64,000 nt of DNA, from positions 1 to 64,000 of the forward strand of contig JBCCTX010000001.1 in the NCBI GenBank assembly GCA_039197765.1, in the 5' to 3' direction. The position numbers and the translations under genes are program-made. The notes under the pieces were generated by a model. It saw only the letters and a list, made by a program, of their open reading frames with translations, was not told where the DNA came from and made no database searches. This document shows, piece after piece, positions 55,069 through 62,835 of the stretch; position 1 is the stretch's first letter, and each line of letters opens with the position of its first letter. This DNA comes from JBCCTX01 sp039197765. Its GTDB lineage: Bacteria > Bacteroidota > Bacteroidia > J057.

Positions 55069-56586
55069 ATGCGAGATAAAATTACCAAGCGAACCTTTCA
55101 TCCAGATTTCTTTGACAGAAAAATTGACGAATCTGTTCAGGGAACCGCATATCAGGGAGTAGAAGAGCAGAAGGCCTCCGGTAGACTTGCCTTTATCGAG
55201 ACCTATGGCTGTCAAATGAATTTTTCTGATACAGAGATTGTTGCCTCTATTTTGTCAGAAATGAATTATGGCTTTACCTCCAAGGAGGAGGAAGCTGATC
55301 TGGTCTTAATCAATACCTGTAGTATACGCGAAAACGCTGAAGCCAAAATATGGAATCGCCTTAAAAACCTTCGGAGGAAGAAAGTTGAGCGCCCCCATAT
55401 GATGGTGGGAGTCCTAGGCTGTATGGCAGAGCGCCTAAAGGCAAAATTGCTAGAAGAGGAACAACTGGTCGACATGGTTGTGGGGCCAGATGCTTACAGG
55501 GACCTACCCCGCTTAGTTGGAGAAATTTCCACCGGACAGAAAGCAGTAAACGTTTTGTTGTCACGGGAGGAAACCTATGCAGATATTGCTCCGGTTAGGC
55601 TAGACTCCAATGGAGTATCAGCTTTTGTTACCATCATGCGAGGCTGTGACAACATGTGTTCATTTTGTGTAGTTCCCTTTACAAGAGGAAGAGAACGAAG
55701 TAGAGATCCCCAATCTATCCTCCGAGAGGTTAAAAATTTGGCAGATAGAGGGTATAAAGAGGTTACTTTATTGGGCCAAAATGTGGATTCTTACAAATGG
55801 TCTCCAGACAGTTCGCTAAAGGGGAAAGCCCAGATAGAAAAGTCAGTGAGGAGTGGGGGACAGGTAGAAACCATCAATTTTGCGCAACTACTCGAACAAG
55901 TGGCTCAGGTAGATCCCCAAATGCGTATACGTTTTTCTACTTCACACCCCAAAGATATCACAGAGGAGGTACTCTGGACCATGGCTGCCTACGAAAATAT
56001 ATGTAACTACATTCACCTACCCCTCCAATCGGGGAGTGATCGTATACTTGAACAGATGAATAGGGGCTACTCTTTCGAATGGTACAAGCAAAAGGTCGAT
56101 AGAATACGGGAGATTATTCCAGATTGTGCCATTTCGTCTGATATTATCACAGGATTTTGCTCTGAGACCGAGGCAGATCATCAAAAGACCTTGGAGATGG
56201 TGGCTTACGCACGATACTCTCATGCATACATGTTTGCCTATTCAGAGCGCCCGGGAACCATGGCAGCTAAAAAATGGGAAGATGATATCCCATTAGCTGT
56301 GAAGAAAAGGCGCTTGGCTGAAGTTATAAAACTTCAACAACAAATCTCCTTGGAAGAAAACCAATCTGACATTGGAAAAGAATTCAAGGTATTAATTGAA
56401 GGGAATTCTAAGCGATCAGATCAGGATTTTTGTGGACGTAGTGATCAGAATAAAATGTTGGTGTTTCCTAAAAATGGAACATCTTTCAGCCCGGGAGACT
56501 ACGTTTGGGTAAGGGTAGATGAAGCGAGTAGTGCAACCTTGAAAGGGACCCTTTTAGGCGAAAGCCTTTCTAAGCAGACTATATGA
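55069..56586 (+). CDS. miaB: tRNA-2-methylthio-N6-dimethylallyladenosine synthase
   Basis: A 505-residue radical-SAM methylthiotransferase acting on i6A37 of tRNA. The UPF0004 N-terminus (AFIETYGCQMNFSDTE) binds the second Fe-S cluster; NTCSIRENAE and VLGCMAERLK hold its other cysteines. Radical-SAM CxxxCxxC is in RGCDNMCSFCVVPFTRG (about 193-200). A TRAM domain closes it (GDYVWVRVDEASSATLKG). Start at ATG 55069 (MRDKITKRTF) gives the usual N-terminus. Its stop overlaps the next start (ATGA). Confidence 0.95.
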   Translation: MRDKITKRTFHPDFFDRKIDESVQGTAYQGVEEQKASGRLAFIETYGCQMNFSDTEIVASILSEMNYGFTSKEEEADLVLINTCSIRENAEAKIWNRLKNLRRKKVERPHMMVGVLGCMAERLKAKLLEEEQLVDMVVGPDAYRDLPRLVGEISTGQKAVNVLLSREETYADIAPVRLDSNGVSAFVTIMRGCDNMCSFCVVPFTRGRERSRDPQSILREVKNLADRGYKEVTLLGQNVDSYKWSPDSSLKGKAQIEKSVRSGGQVETINFAQLLEQVAQVDPQMRIRFSTSHPKDITEEVLWTMAAYENICNYIHLPLQSGSDRILEQMNRGYSFEWYKQKVDRIREIIPDCAISSDIITGFCSETEADHQKTLEMVAYARYSHAYMFAYSERPGTMAAKKWEDDIPLAVKKRRLAEVIKLQQQISLEENQSDIGKEFKVLIEGNSKRSDQDFCGRSDQNKMLVFPKNGTSFSPGDYVWVRVDEASSATLKGTLLGESLSKQTI

Positions 56587-57782
56587 ATATCCAACAAATA
56601 AAGCAGCGATATGGAGTTGTCGGAAACGATCCCATACTAAATACAGCGGTAGAGATGGCTATGCAGGTTGCCCCTACAGATGTTTCTGTATTGGTATATG
56701 GAGAAAATGGAACAGGTAAGGATGTCTTTTCACGGATTATTCACGACAATAGCAAAAGAAAACACAAGCGACTAATGCCCATAAATACAGGGGCTATACC
56801 GGAAGGTACCTTAGACTCTGAACTATTTGGGCATAAGAAAGGCTCATTTACGTCGGCATACGAAGAGCGGAAAGGCTATTTTGAAGAGGCTGAGGCAGGG
56901 ACCATCTTCTTGGATGAGATAGGGGAAATGCCCATGGCCACCCAGGCGCGTTTACTTCGTTTGTTGGAGAATGGCGAATTTCTCAAAGTCGGTTCCAGTG
57001 AAATACAGAAGGCAAACGTCCGGGTTATTGCAGCTACCAATAAAGACTTGATTGCCTTAATTCAGGAAGGGAAATTTCGGCAAGACTTATATTTTCGATT
57101 GAATCGGATAACTATTTATATCCCTCCGCTTCGCGAAAGAGGAAGCGATATAGAATTATTGTTCAACTATTTTTCCCATGAGTTCGCCGATCAATACAGC
57201 AGGGAACCCTTAGTGTTAGCCCCTGAAGCCATCCCCCTGTTGTACCAATATCGGTGGCCCGGAAATGTGCGGGAACTGCGAAATTTGGTAGAAAAGTTGG
57301 TTCTCTTGGTAAAGGGAGATTGGGTTTCGGAAGAAGATTTAAAGGAAAATCTGTTGATTCAAGATAGCTATTTACCTAGTGTGGTTCACCTTCCCACCGA
57401 CAATCTCCATGGACATGAAGAGCGTTATGCCAATTCGGAGAAGTTGGATGTGGATGCATTATACCAATTGATCTACAACATGGGTAAAGAACTTAGCAAA
57501 GAGATTGCAGATCTTAAAAAGCTGCTATACGTAAGTTTACAAAACCACGATTTACCCAACGGCCAGTATGGAAATAATCCGTATCCTTCGTACAACGTTG
57601 GTGAACCTGTTCCTGAGACTAGAGCCTTGCCAGAGTCTTTATCACTAGACCGAAAGCAGCGGGAGATGATTGTAAAAGCCTTGCAACGCCACGGAAATAA
57701 TAGGAAAAAAGCCGCGGCAGATCTGGGAATTTCTGAGCGAACCCTTTATCGAAAAATTAAAAACTACGATATCACGCTATAG
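56583..57782 (+). CDS. Sigma54-interaction AAA+ transcriptional regulator with atypical GAFTGA loop
   Basis: A 399-residue bacterial enhancer-binding-type protein without a receiver domain. Walker A GENGTGKD (40-47), Walker B TIFLDEIGE (108-115), sensor/arginine region PPLRERGSDIELLFNYF, and a Fis-type HTH at the end (HGNNRKKAAADLGISERTLY). The loop that touches sigma54 reads GSFTSA (87-92) instead of GAFTGA. Members in the miaB-lptE-secG neighbourhood of Bacteroidota are usually annotated as sigma54-dependent; this one may contact sigma54 differently. Translationally coupled to miaB. Confidence 0.85.
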   Translation: MNIQQIKQRYGVVGNDPILNTAVEMAMQVAPTDVSVLVYGENGTGKDVFSRIIHDNSKRKHKRLMPINTGAIPEGTLDSELFGHKKGSFTSAYEERKGYFEEAEAGTIFLDEIGEMPMATQARLLRLLENGEFLKVGSSEIQKANVRVIAATNKDLIALIQEGKFRQDLYFRLNRITIYIPPLRERGSDIELLFNYFSHEFADQYSREPLVLAPEAIPLLYQYRWPGNVRELRNLVEKLVLLVKGDWVSEEDLKENLLIQDSYLPSVVHLPTDNLHGHEERYANSEKLDVDALYQLIYNMGKELSKEIADLKKLLYVSLQNHDLPNGQYGNNPYPSYNVGEPVPETRALPESLSLDRKQREMIVKALQRHGNNRKKAAADLGISERTLYRKIKNYDITL

Positions 57783-57824
57783 GATGATACAACGATTGAC
57801 CAGGACACAGTGTACTTTAATTCT

Positions 57825-58361
57825 ATGATAAAAAACTACCGCATACCCTACGTATTCTTTCTGCTGAGTATAGGAATCCTATCAGGCTGTAGTGTCAAAT
57901 TCAACCTCACAGGAGGAACGGTTGACCCACGCCTTCAAACTCTGTCTGTTGAAACTTTCGGCAATGAGGCGCCTATAGTTGTTCCCTTTTTGGCCATTGA
58001 AGTAACCAATCAATTACAGGATCGCTTCCTTTCTCAATCTAGACTTTCTCTTACTACAGGAGATGCAGATGTGCAGATTAGTGGCCGAATTACAAATTAT
58101 GCCATTACTCCTGTAGCTATTTCTGCAAGCAGTGATCCAAATCAGGAGCGGTTTACAGCCTCTCAGAATAGACTTACAATAGCTATCTCTGTAAAGTTTG
58201 ATAATACCATTGACCCCAATGAGAGCTGGGAACAGTCCTTCTCAGGCTTTGTAGACTTTAACAGTGAATTGGACTTTGCTAGCATTGAACGAGACAGAGT
58301 CGATGAAATTTTGGAACAATTGACCCAAGATGTATTTAACAAATCTATTGGAAAATGGTAG
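57825..58361 (+). CDS. lptE: LptE-like LPS assembly lipoprotein
   Basis: A 178-residue lipoprotein from ATG 57825; a GTG at 57810 opens the frame earlier. Lipobox LSGC with Cys22. Bacteroidota LptE pattern: VKFNLTGGTVDPRLQTLSVE, FLAIEVTNQLQDRFLSQSRL, DVQISGRITNYAITPVAIS and WEQSFSGFVDFNSELDFA. LptE plugs the LptD barrel at the outer membrane. It sits between the AAA+ regulator and the TPR gene. Confidence 0.85.
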   Translation: MIKNYRIPYVFFLLSIGILSGCSVKFNLTGGTVDPRLQTLSVETFGNEAPIVVPFLAIEVTNQLQDRFLSQSRLSLTTGDADVQISGRITNYAITPVAISASSDPNQERFTASQNRLTIAISVKFDNTIDPNESWEQSFSGFVDFNSELDFASIERDRVDEILEQLTQDVFNKSIGKW

Positions 58362-58440
58362 ACAGGGGGAGTTTAGGTACTAGGGCATAGGGAGTAAGTA
58401 ATAGGTAGTAGGTAGGAAGTGAGAGCTAAAGCGTGCTGCA
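58362..58440. repeat. Low-complexity intergenic repeat (AGTAGGTAG type)
   Basis: After lptE: tactagggcatagggagtaa and aataggtagtaggtaggaag. Degenerate TAGG(T/G)AGT units resemble the repeat family at 19162, 22268, 39160, 43085-43110 and 62767. No function evident. Confidence 0.5.
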
Positions 58441-58474
58441 ATTAACTATTTAATAATTTTCATTAAATTATAGA

Positions 58475-59287
58475 ATGAATCCACTGGAATTATACCAGAA
58501 GATACTCAATCAACGTCTTAATACGTTGGAAGATGATCAGGTGGAAGCCTGGATTCGGCAATACCCTTATTTTCCCCTTCCATATTTTCTCAAGGCTCGT
58601 CAGTCCAAGGACAAGGTAGACTTGTTCAAAGCTTCACTTTATGCTACTAATAGATTTCTGCTCAAGCGATTTATGGATGGTTCTATTATTCTTCAGGAAC
58701 AAAACTTTGGCGAAGTAGTCGCAGAGCATATACGTAAGTCTACTCGACCGTTTTCTCTTGGAGAAAATGATACCTTCTCTGTAGTGGATTTTGACAGCAT
58801 TCACCCTGATGAGGAGACGCAAAATATCCCTTTCTGCCATATCGTAGAAAAACCTACTTATGTAGATAATTTCCTCAACTGGGAAGTCAAGGTGAGAACC
58901 TTAAAATATCTCTATTTAGTAGAGGAGGTGGATCAGCAGATCCAAAAGTATACTTCTTCCAGAGGTACAGGTTCAACGACTCATACGAAAAGTGTCAATG
59001 GAGAATCTACTCATACTACCACAGCCAAACAAGCCCTTTTAGACCAGTTTCTGAATGAGGTTCCTAAGCTCAAAAACAACCTAGGTAGAGAAATCCCCAC
59101 AATGGACCAGGGAGTTCTAGCCAGTCTGGAAGAAGATGAGGAAATGGTAAGTGAAACCTTGGCACATTTACACCTCATGCAACAAAACTATGGGGAAGCC
59201 ATACGAATTTATGAAAAACTAAGCTTGTTATTCCCTGAGAAAAAAGCTTATTTTGCAAATCAAATTCACATGATAAAGAACGCATAA
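58475..59287 (+). CDS. TPR-like protein between lptE and secG
   Basis: A 270-residue soluble protein. N-terminus PLELYQKILNQRLNTLEDDQ and C-terminal TPR motif ETLAHLHLMQQNYGEAIRIY followed by EKLSLLFPEKKAYFANQIHM. The middle (about 100-190) is low in conservation and Ser/Thr rich (SSRGTGSTTHTKSVNG). It appears at this locus in many Bacteroidota without an assigned role. Its stop overlaps the secG start by one base (TAATG). Confidence 0.75.
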   Translation: MNPLELYQKILNQRLNTLEDDQVEAWIRQYPYFPLPYFLKARQSKDKVDLFKASLYATNRFLLKRFMDGSIILQEQNFGEVVAEHIRKSTRPFSLGENDTFSVVDFDSIHPDEETQNIPFCHIVEKPTYVDNFLNWEVKVRTLKYLYLVEEVDQQIQKYTSSRGTGSTTHTKSVNGESTHTTTAKQALLDQFLNEVPKLKNNLGREIPTMDQGVLASLEEDEEMVSETLAHLHLMQQNYGEAIRIYEKLSLLFPEKKAYFANQIHMIKNA

Positions 59288-59661
59288 TGTTTTTAGCACT
59301 AGGAATTTTATCTGTATTGATCGCCGTGTTGTTGATCCTTGCTGTTGTTATCCAAAACAGTAAGGGAGGGGGATTGTCTTCTACCTTTGGAGGAGGAGTA
59401 AGTGGCGCTTCTCAGCTTTTTGGTGCTAGGAGAAGTAATGAGATGATCGAAAAAATAACCTGGTACCTAGCAGGAGCACTCGCCCTCATTGCATTCGTTG
59501 CGAATGTTATAGGTGCTTCTTATTCCAACCGTGTGGAAACCCTACGTATGGAGGAAGCGATTGAAGGGGGAGTACAATACAATGCCAATCCCAATACGCT
59601 AATCAATCCTGACGATATTCAAGCTTTCCCAGCTCCTGAAGCAGAGTCAGAAGGAGAATAA
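59287..59661 (+). CDS. secG: Preprotein translocase subunit SecG
   Basis: A 124-residue protein with two helices (LGILSVLIAVLLILAVVIQN and LAGALALIAFVANVIGAS) and between them the SecG signature NSKGGGLSSTFGGGVSGASQ LFGARRSNEMIEK-like loop. The acidic tail is Bacteroidota-typical. It works with SecYE in protein export. A terminator lies 14 bp after its stop. Confidence 0.93.
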   Translation: MFLALGILSVLIAVLLILAVVIQNSKGGGLSSTFGGGVSGASQLFGARRSNEMIEKITWYLAGALALIAFVANVIGASYSNRVETLRMEEAIEGGVQYNANPNTLINPDDIQAFPAPEAESEGE

Positions 59662-59668
59662 TCTTCTA

Positions 59669-60163
59669 CTACTCGGTACTGGAGAGACCTCCCAGTACCC
59701 CTTTTAATTGATCTAGTACCTTTCCACCAGAGTTGTTGACCAAACACTTTCGGATTTCTTTTCTTTTATTCCTCATGCTGGTTTGGATCTCTTCCTCAAT
59801 CCGTTCTGGATCTTGATTCGCTTGAGATATTTCTGATGTACTCAGACGCGAATGGATATCTTGAAATACAGGACCAATTACGCATGTACATTTTACCTTG
59901 TCGGCTTTTTCATCTTGGCAGTGTATCTGCATCATATTGCTTAGATCTGCGTCCTTGAACAGGGCTTGGGTACCTTTATCTTTTAATCCATCTACTGTTC
60001 CTCCCTGCCAAAAGTAGAAGGCTAACCCCAATACGATAACAGTTAGAATGAGTTTAATAGCCGACTTAGCTACTCGAAAAAAAATGTAAACCAAGGCAAT
60101 AACTACTGCAATGGCAATGATCGAATTGGTGGGGTTGTCTGTAAGAGAAGATATATCAAACAT
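59669..60163 (-). CDS. Membrane protein with Cys-containing periplasmic domain, unrecognised
   Basis: A 164-residue protein, convergent with secG. Two hydrophobic segments (NSIIAIAVVIALVYIFFRVA and LILTVIVLGLAFYFW) precede a domain with HCQDEKADKVKCTCVIGPVF (three cysteines) and RKEIRKCL (a fourth). The arrangement could form disulfides or bind a metal. I do not recognise the family. The secG terminator hairpin lies inside its last codons. Confidence 0.6.
   Translation of the reverse strand: MFDISSLTDNPTNSIIAIAVVIALVYIFFRVAKSAIKLILTVIVLGLAFYFWQGGTVDGLKDKGTQALFKDADLSNMMQIHCQDEKADKVKCTCVIGPVFQDIHSRLSTSEISQANQDPERIEEEIQTSMRNKRKEIRKCLVNNSGGKVLDQLKGVLGGLSSTE
59675..59705 (+). terminator. Intrinsic terminator after secG
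   Basis: GGTACTGG (59675-59682), loop, CCAGTACC (59692-59699), then CCTTTT. An 8-bp perfect stem. It overlaps the 3' end of the convergent 164-residue gene. Confidence 0.6.
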
Positions 60164-60513
60164 GTTTTTATTTATTGATGAAAAAAGTAATTTATAAAAA
60201 AAGGACTACTATTCCCTGCAAGATGTTGTAACCTATTCAATAATCTCTCCGTTTCTCAAAGTGAATTTTAAAACTAGATAAGTGATCGTAAAGTAAGGAC
60301 ATAGAAAAATGTTGACCCATTCGGGAGGGAGAATAACCCTGTCCGAATAATTTTTTGGCTGTTTTGCCAAAAAAATCCCAACATTAACAAAAATACCTGA
60401 TACCTTATAGATATATTTTTGAAAAGGACTTGAGATGCCGATATTCATAATTATTTGTAATTCAGGAATTTACCAATGATTCAAGATTAAATTTTTGAGT
60501 CTGAAAAAAAAGC
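60164..60513. other. Gene-poor gap upstream of DUF2795 gene
   Basis: AT-rich. A minus-strand 71-codon frame (60233-60448) has no recognised homology and no good start context, so I see no supported gene here. The only signal in the region is the promoter that begins at 60514. Confidence 0.5.
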
Positions 60514-60543
60514 TTGACTTTTTGGTTGAAAATTCTATCTTTG
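60514..60543 (+). promoter_or_regulatory. Canonical Bacteroidota promoter for DUF2795 - ABC operon
   Basis: TTG at 60514-60516, exactly 19 bases, then TATCTTTG at 60536-60543, an exact fit to TTG-N19-TAxxTTTG. Transcription would start near 60548, giving a leader of about 24 nt to ATG 60572. The strongest promoter match in the window. Confidence 0.8.
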
Positions 60544-60571
60544 CGGCACTTTAAAATTGTTGTGTTGAATT

Positions 60572-60793
60572 ATGTATTGGACGCTTGAATTAGCCGTTTA
60601 CCTTGAGGATGCTCCGTGGCCAGCCACAAAAGAGGAACTCATAGATTTTGCATTAAGATCTGGAGCACCTATGGAGGTAGTTGAAAATCTCCAGGATCTT
60701 CCTGATGAAGATTACACGTTTGAAAATATTGAAGAGATTTGGCCGGATTACCCTTCCAAAGAGGATTTTCTGTTCAATGAAGATGAATATTGA
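60572..60793 (+). CDS. DUF2795 domain protein
   Basis: A 73-residue acidic protein. The family pattern is clear: MYWTLELAVYLEDAPWPATK, ELIDFALRSGAPMEVVENLQ, YTFENIEEIWPDYPSKEDF, FNEDEY. DUF2795 is widespread and without assigned function. Strong promoter upstream. Its stop overlaps the next start (TTGA at 60790-60793). Confidence 0.9.
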   Translation: MYWTLELAVYLEDAPWPATKEELIDFALRSGAPMEVVENLQDLPDEDYTFENIEEIWPDYPSKEDFLFNEDEY

Positions 60794-61518
60794 CCAATGC
60801 CTTGACCATTACACTTAAGGATGTTAGCGTTTCCTTGGGGGAAGAACTAGTGCTAAAAAGCATAGGTTTATCCATTGATCAAGGCTTGAGCTTCATCTTG
60901 GGCTTAAATGGATCGGGTAAGACCACCTTGCTGAATTGTTTGAGTAAGAGTGTTCCCTACAAAGGAGATATTTCTATTCTGGGTACCTCTATCCAAAAGA
61001 TGTCTCCCAAAGAATTTGCCCGCACCGTCTCTATTGTCCACCAAAAATGGTCGATCCCCTTTAGAATTTCTGTATTTGACTTCGTTCTTATGGGGCGCTT
61101 CCCCTACCTCAATTGGTTAGGAAGTTATTCAAAGTTGGACAGAGGGCTCGTTCTCAGAAATCTTGAGCAGCTTCAGATTGAACACCTTAAAAATAGGTTC
61201 ATTGATCAAGTATCTGGGGGGGAACTGCAAAGGGTCTTTCTTTGTAGAGCATTGGCCCAGGATTCTCCCATCATGTTATTAGACGAGCCCGCTCAATCGC
61301 TGGACCCTCCGGGTAAAAAGGACCTTTATCTCCTGCTAAAGAAATTGGCTCAGAAAGGCAAAACCATCATTTGTACCACCCATGATATTGAAACCCTACC
61401 CCTTAGGGGAAGTCAAGTCATTGGTATTCGAGGGGGAAAGGTGGTTTTTAAGGGAAAGGTAGATTCCCTAAGCCCAGAGGTTCAATTCCAAATCTATGAA
61501 AGTCATTTGATGAATTGA
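60790..61518 (+). CDS. ABC transporter ATP-binding protein (FecE/siderophore type), orphan
   Basis: A 242-residue ATPase. Walker A GLNGSGKTT (38-46), Q-loop near VSIVHQKWS, signature SGGELQRV (141-148), Walker B IMLLDEP (160-166) with D-loop SLDP, and switch His in CTTHDIE. The body resembles iron-siderophore/heme import ATPases. The only starts in frame are TTG at 60790 or 60802; TTGA overlap with DUF2795 supports 60790. No permease or binding-protein gene is near, so it is an orphan or its partners lie elsewhere. Confidence 0.83.
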   Translation: MTNALTITLKDVSVSLGEELVLKSIGLSIDQGLSFILGLNGSGKTTLLNCLSKSVPYKGDISILGTSIQKMSPKEFARTVSIVHQKWSIPFRISVFDFVLMGRFPYLNWLGSYSKLDRGLVLRNLEQLQIEHLKNRFIDQVSGGELQRVFLCRALAQDSPIMLLDEPAQSLDPPGKKDLYLLLKKLAQKGKTIICTTHDIETLPLRGSQVIGIRGGKVVFKGKVDSLSPEVQFQIYESHLMN

Positions 61519-61528
61519 TCCAATCAAT

Positions 61529-61555
61529 ATCCTTTTAACAAGAAGGATCTTTTTT
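61529..61555 (+). terminator. Intrinsic terminator after ABC ATPase gene
   Basis: ATCCTTTT, AACA loop, AGAAGGAT (one G-T wobble), then CTTTTTT. It begins 11 bp after the stop codon. Confidence 0.75.
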
Positions 61556-61856
61556 CTTAAAAATCTATTTTTTATGGAATTAATTGAGATAAAAAACTTG
61601 TTTTTCTTGATAAAAGTATAGTATCTTGAAGTAGAAATTAGCTGCAAGTTTATTCATTTTTCCAGAGGAAAGATTTACACAATTTGGTGTTGCACAGGTA
61701 TCCATACCTATAAGGTTTAACGGTCTATTTCTCTCCCATTTTACGTGCTTGTAACTAATTTTCTCTGTCCAAAAGCAGAGTCCGATTAGACGTTTATGCA
61801 GGTTAATCTGTGAGTATATAAACAAAGAATACCCTTTATCAGTGGTTCACATTTTT

Positions 61857-61880
61857 GGGAGTACACAACCGTGTACTCCC
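61857..61880. repeat. Perfect 10-bp hairpin in 504-bp gene-free gap
   Basis: GGGAGTACAC-AACC-GTGTACTCCC, then TTGTATATT. The gap 61519-62022 has no supported gene (an 81-codon minus frame at 61580-61825 has no recognisable homology). The stem is perfect but the downstream T-run is weak, so terminator, operator and small-RNA foot are all possible. Confidence 0.5.
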
Positions 61881-62022
61881 TTGTATATTAATAAGGTCCC
61901 GAATGCTTACAGCAGCATGATCAGAAAAGAATTCAAGGCTTTTCCACTTAGAAATCTGCTAGCATTGATATAGATTATGGGCTTTTTTCCTAACTTAAAA
62001 GAATTCTGTTCAACACAAAGCT

Positions 62023-62766
62023 ATGTGGAAAGTACTTAGTCTGTTGGGGATCTACTTACATTTTTTCCAAGGATTGTTGGGACAGGGAACCTATCAGATT
62101 TATCAAAATGCCTCTATACTTGCAGCAGCTGATACCTTGGAACAACGACTGTCCCGGTTGGAACGTAAGAAAATTGTCTTACCTCAAGTATTTATCAATC
62201 CCAACCTATCTACTAATGCGCGCTTTGAAAACCATACGATCTACCTCGGACCCCTTCAAAGAGACTTTCACACGGTAGGGGATACCTTGAGTCTTATCTA
62301 TCATGAGTACCTCCATAAGGTGTTCTGGGAAGCGCAGCGATTCCCCTTCCAGTTCGATTCTACAGGAACCCCCGTTCAGTGGGATACAGGTACCTTTTAT
62401 ACCTATATACCCCCCAAAGCACAAACGGAGCGCGACCTTGAAAACTTGCGATTTTACTACCAACGGGAGGAGCCTGAGCTCATGGGGGCAGCGCTGGAAG
62501 CGCGTTTGGCAAAAATGAAACAAGTGTTGAGCCAACCCCAGCAGATTCCCTTTGTCTATGCACCTTCAAACTTGACCTTAGAAGAGATTGAAGCCTATAA
62601 GGGGCAGTTACAAGGAGAGAAATTGGGGCTGTATTCGCTCAGCCCTACTGCAAAAAAATCTATTGAGTTTCGCCTGTATCAACTCAAGCAAACCTATGAA
62701 TTGCGTCGGGCCTATGAGGAGGAAAATGGGTTGGGGAGAGATGGAGGAAGCGTAAATGGGGAATAG
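62023..62766 (+). CDS. Secreted HExxH-containing protein, putative metallopeptidase
   Basis: A 247-residue protein with a signal peptide (VLSLLGIYLHFFQGLLG). The zincin motif HEYLH is at 94-98 (LIYHEYLHKVFWEAQRF), following LSTNARFENHTIYLGP. The rest is helical with Gln/Glu-rich C-terminus (QLKQTYELRRAYEEENG). HExxH and helix context support a gluzincin-like peptidase, but I do not recognise the family and no third ligand can be fixed. Followed by a copy of the dispersed repeat. Confidence 0.68.
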   Translation: MWKVLSLLGIYLHFFQGLLGQGTYQIYQNASILAAADTLEQRLSRLERKKIVLPQVFINPNLSTNARFENHTIYLGPLQRDFHTVGDTLSLIYHEYLHKVFWEAQRFPFQFDSTGTPVQWDTGTFYTYIPPKAQTERDLENLRFYYQREEPELMGAALEARLAKMKQVLSQPQQIPFVYAPSNLTLEEIEAYKGQLQGEKLGLYSLSPTAKKSIEFRLYQLKQTYELRRAYEEENGLGRDGGSVNGE

Positions 62767-62835
62767 AAAGTAGTCCGTAGTTAGATGGTCAGTAGTCCGT
62801 AGTAACCTTTGATTAGAGATCAAAGTATACCCCTA
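62767..62835. repeat. Dispersed intergenic repeat, copy 3 (inverted)
   Basis: agtagtccgtag, cagtagtccgtagtaacc, CTTTGAT-tagag-ATCAAAG. Its reverse complement matches the 22279-22315 copy nearly base for base (ATCAAAGGTTACTACGGACT). It supplies the stop and last codons of the DUF2779 gene. Confidence 0.7.

Noticed and set aside
60233..60448. Minus-strand 71-codon frame
   Set aside because: No recognisable motifs, no promoter or start context, and AT-rich intergenic sequence.
61580..61825. Minus-strand 81-codon frame in the gap after the ABC ATPase
   Set aside because: Unusual composition, no homology pattern and no promoter; looks like non-coding AT-rich DNA.
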